Assembly: GCA_019448215.1 (NCBI GenBank)
Contig: CP080408.1
Span: 2,294,001-2,358,000 of the forward strand
DNA: 64,000 bases
Direction of reading: 5' to 3'
From: Thalassovita mediterranea
GTDB taxonomy: Bacteria; Pseudomonadota; Alphaproteobacteria; Caulobacterales; Hyphomonadaceae
Shown here: positions 61,594-64,000 of the stretch, one piece after another
How positions within the stretch are numbered: the stretch's first letter is position 1
Layout: every line of letters starts with the position of its first letter
The notes under the pieces: model-generated
What the model was told of the DNA's origin: nothing
Database searches by the model: none
The model's input: the letters and a program-made list of their open reading frames with translations, nothing else
Made by a program: the position numbers and the translations under genes

Positions 61594-62993
61594 AGTCAGG
61601 CCGTTTCGCATTTGTCCGGACGACGACGTTCCGGCTTGCGCTGGTCTATTCAGTTCTCTTCGGACTCTTCTCCTTCCTCCTCCTTTCTTACCTTTTCCAG
61701 GCAACGGTCGGCTCTCTGCGCGCAGAGGCCGACCAACGTCTTGAAGCCGAAATGGGCGCGCTGGAGCTTGCCTATTATACCGGCGGCATGGAGCGACTAG
61801 AGCAGTCGCTGATCGAGCGCGCGCTCGTGCCCGGCGCGCCGTTCCGCTATCAGCTTGAAACGCCCGACGGCGAACGCCTCATCGGAGACTTTCCGAACTT
61901 GCCCGTTACACCGCCTGCGACAGTCGGCGATGTGAGCAATGTCAGCCTCACCATCGAAATCCCGAGACCAGGCGCAGAGCCGGGCCTCACCGAGGCTGAA
62001 GGACGCATCGTGCGCCTCCCGAATGGCAATGTCCTTCTGGTGGCGATCGAAACCGGCGAGCGTGGCCGGATCGTCCGCCGGATTACGCAGGCCGTGACGA
62101 CGGCCGCGCCAATTGGCGTCCTTCTGGCGCTGATCGGCGGCATTTTCATCTCGCGCTATGCGGCCCGCCGCGCAGAACAGCTGACCCGTACCACTGAAGC
62201 CGTCGTCGCGGGCAATCTCTATGTTCGCGCCCCGGTGCAGGGCTCGGGCGACGAGTTCGATCGGCTCGCCACCCACCTCAACACCATGCTGGAAAAACTG
62301 GAACGCCTGATGGCGTCCAGCCGCCATACCGGCGATTCCATCGCGCACGACCTCCGCTCACCCCTGTCGCGCCTGCGCAACCGGCTGGAGACGGCGCTGC
62401 TCGGTGAAATGAACACTGAGACCGCCCGCGAAACGCTTGCTCACACCGTCGAGGAAGTTGACCGGGTGCTCGCCACCTTCAATGCTATCCTCCGCCTCTC
62501 AAGGCTCGACGCGGGCGCCGAAGGGCGACTGGTGCGTTTCGACATGCGCGAAATGCTGCTGGAACTCGCTGACCTCTATGAACCGGCCTGCGAGGATGCA
62601 GGCCTCAAATTCGAAAGCGAGATCGGCCATAATCTCTTCGTGCTGGGTGACCGCGAGCTTCTGGCGCAGGCCATCTCCAACCTTCTCGACAATGCCATCA
62701 AGTACACGCCAGAAAATGGCAGCATCTCGCTGAAGGCCATGCGAACCAATGATGAGATCATCATAGAGGTCAGCGACACGGGTCCCGGCATCGCCGAGGA
62801 CATGCGCGAGCGGGCCAAGGAACGCTTCTTCCGCCTTGATGAGGCACGTACCCAAAGCGGCTCCGGCCTCGGTCTGGCGCTGGTGGATTCAGTCGCTGAC
62901 CTGCACAAGGGCGAGATCGAGCTTCTCTGGGCACATCAGGAACCAGAGCCTTTTGGTCTGAAAACGGTTTTTTCTCTGCCGCGCGAACGCTAG
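61590..62993 (+). CDS. Sensor histidine kinase
   Basis: The 467-residue membrane kinase has transmembrane helices near 12-35 and 165-187, a periplasmic domain, HAMP, and a kinase core. The phospho-accepting histidine is in DSIAHDLRSPLSRLRNRLE near residue 253, with NLLDNAIKYTPENG, DTGPGIAED and GSGLGLALV following. It partners the regulator that precedes it by an ATGA overlap. glnE follows 10 bases later. Confidence 0.92.
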   Translation: MKSGRFAFVRTTTFRLALVYSVLFGLFSFLLLSYLFQATVGSLRAEADQRLEAEMGALELAYYTGGMERLEQSLIERALVPGAPFRYQLETPDGERLIGDFPNLPVTPPATVGDVSNVSLTIEIPRPGAEPGLTEAEGRIVRLPNGNVLLVAIETGERGRIVRRITQAVTTAAPIGVLLALIGGIFISRYAARRAEQLTRTTEAVVAGNLYVRAPVQGSGDEFDRLATHLNTMLEKLERLMASSRHTGDSIAHDLRSPLSRLRNRLETALLGEMNTETARETLAHTVEEVDRVLATFNAILRLSRLDAGAEGRLVRFDMREMLLELADLYEPACEDAGLKFESEIGHNLFVLGDRELLAQAISNLLDNAIKYTPENGSISLKAMRTNDEIIIEVSDTGPGIAEDMRERAKERFFRLDEARTQSGSGLGLALVDSVADLHKGEIELLWAHQEPEPFGLKTVFSLPRER

Positions 62994-63003
62994 AACCCTC
63001 AGG

Positions 63004-64000
63004 ATGTTGAATATCCATCCTATCGCGGCCACCGCGGCCGATGCCTTCCAGACCGGTTCAGACATTGCGCCATACCTCGCCCGGCTGGCCCGGCGCGTAC
63101 CAGAGGCGCTGGAGCTTCTGAAAAGCGAGGGCGCCGGCGCGCTGCATGACCATGCGATCTCGCAGGCCGAAGTGGCTGGCAATGCTGCCTCCATCGACGA
63201 GACGATGGCCATCCTCCGCCGGGCGAAACTCGCCCATCACATGGCCGTCGCCGCCGCTGACCTTGCGGGCGAATGGCCAGTGGAAGACGTCACCGCGAAG
63301 CTGACCGGCTTTGCCGACGCCGCCCTGAGAGCTGCCCTCAAGGCGGCGCTGAACGCAAAATGCCTGAAGCCCGACGGCCTTTTCATCTTCGCCCTCGGCA
63401 AGATGGGCGCGTTCGAGCTCAATTATTCCTCAGATATCGACGTTGCCGCCTTCTTCGACGCTGAGGTCTTTCATGAAGGTTCCGGCGAGGCGCAGGACAA
63501 GGCGAACCGGGTTATCCAGGAGACGATGCGTATCCTGCAGGAGCAGACCGGCGACGGCTATGTCTTCCGAACCGACCTTCGCCTGCGCCCAGACCCGTCA
63601 TCGACCCCGCCAGCGGTCTCCACGCGCATGGCGAGCCTGTACTATGAAAGCGTTGGCCAGAACTGGGAGCGGATGGTCTGGATCAAGGCGCGCGCTGTAG
63701 CGGGCGACATTGGCTCTGCCGAAGAGTTTCTCGAAACGCTCGCGCCATTCGTCTGGCGCCGTCACATGGATTACTGGGCCATCGCCGATGTTCAGGCGGT
63801 CAAGCGCATGATCAACTCGAAGGCGGGGGCTGCCCTTGCTGATGAAGCGCCGGATGTGAAGCTCGGGCCGGGCGGCATCCGCGAGATCGAGTTCTTTGTC
63901 CAGACACAGCAGATCATCCTCGGCGGGCGCGATGAATACCTGCGCGGGCGCAAGACTCTCTCCAGCCTGCACGCGCTTGTCGCGGCCAAGGCGGTCGAGG
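63004..64000 (+). CDS. glnE: Glutamine synthetase adenylyltransferase/deadenylylase GlnE (3' truncated)
   Basis: GlnE adds and removes AMP on glutamine synthetase. Only the first 332 residues are in the window and the frame is open to the right edge. The N-terminal deadenylylase-type nucleotidyltransferase motif reads FALGKMGAFELNYSSDIDVAAFFD near residue 125, with the paired aspartates. The region RTDLRLRPDPSSTPPAVST follows near 187, and LGPGGIREIEFFVQTQQIILGG near 290. The order degP, two-component pair, glnE matches other alphaproteobacteria. Confidence 0.95.
   Translation, partial: MLNIHPIAATAADAFQTGSDIAPYLARLARRVPEALELLKSEGAGALHDHAISQAEVAGNAASIDETMAILRRAKLAHHMAVAAADLAGEWPVEDVTAKLTGFADAALRAALKAALNAKCLKPDGLFIFALGKMGAFELNYSSDIDVAAFFDAEVFHEGSGEAQDKANRVIQETMRILQEQTGDGYVFRTDLRLRPDPSSTPPAVSTRMASLYYESVGQNWERMVWIKARAVAGDIGSAEEFLETLAPFVWRRHMDYWAIADVQAVKRMINSKAGAALADEAPDVKLGPGGIREIEFFVQTQQIILGGRDEYLRGRKTLSSLHALVAAKAVE

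Noticed and set aside
1-64000. CRISPR arrays, insertion sequences, tRNA or rRNA genes
   Set aside because: No regularly spaced repeats, transposase genes or RNA-gene structures were seen on either strand.

Overview
The window looks like chromosomal DNA of an alphaproteobacterium, most likely Caulobacterales and close to Hyphomonadaceae. The base composition is GC-rich, genes are tightly packed with many ATGA overlaps, and TTG/GTG starts occur. Several gene orders are typical of the class: hisS-hisZ-hisG, a cytochrome c maturation block followed by degP, a two-component pair and glnE, and a gene transfer agent (GTA) cluster. No tRNA, rRNA, insertion sequence or CRISPR array was seen. Assignments rest on reading the translated sequences; no database search was run.

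Layout. 1-4.7 kb: the end of a peptide-type ABC importer (two permeases), an acyl-CoA thioesterase, a small secreted protein preceded by a six-codon upstream ORF, and a Trk/Ktr potassium transporter. 4.7-8.6 kb: a hisS-hisZ-hisG operon behind a 12-codon leader peptide with five consecutive His codons and two mutually exclusive hairpins, which looks like a transcription attenuator. 8.6-36.7 kb: argD, argF and hslO, which are neighbours in many alphaproteobacteria, are kept in the same order and strand here but are separated by two blocks of about 12 kb. The first block carries an acyl-CoA dehydrogenase with a divergent MarR regulator, a GST, small membrane proteins, a protease-like protein, and a minus-strand run of heme oxygenase, bacteriophytochrome kinase, ZntB and MscS. 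The second block carries an M24 peptidase, a SIMPL protein with 17 prolines, an alcohol dehydrogenase, an enoyl-CoA hydratase, transporters, an esterase and a GGDEF-EAL protein. Several convergent pairs overlap by four bases through CTAG or CTAA.

38.6-50.8 kb: a GTA head-tail cluster in one direction: terminase, portal, g3.5-like protein, prohead protease, capsid, adaptor, tail terminator, tail tube, two tail chaperones, a very short tape-measure candidate, distal tail, hub, NlpC/P60 peptidase and megatron. No small terminase (g1) or stopper (g7) is recognisable. No integrase, repressor, replication or lysis genes accompany it, so it reads as a domesticated GTA and not as a prophage.

50.8-64 kb: a DnaJ/CbpA-type chaperone, a PepSY-response regulator-kinase operon, a CcmI-like TPR protein, ccmE-ccmF-ccmH, a hydrolase-OsmC fusion, a Do-type protease, a second two-component system and the start of glnE.
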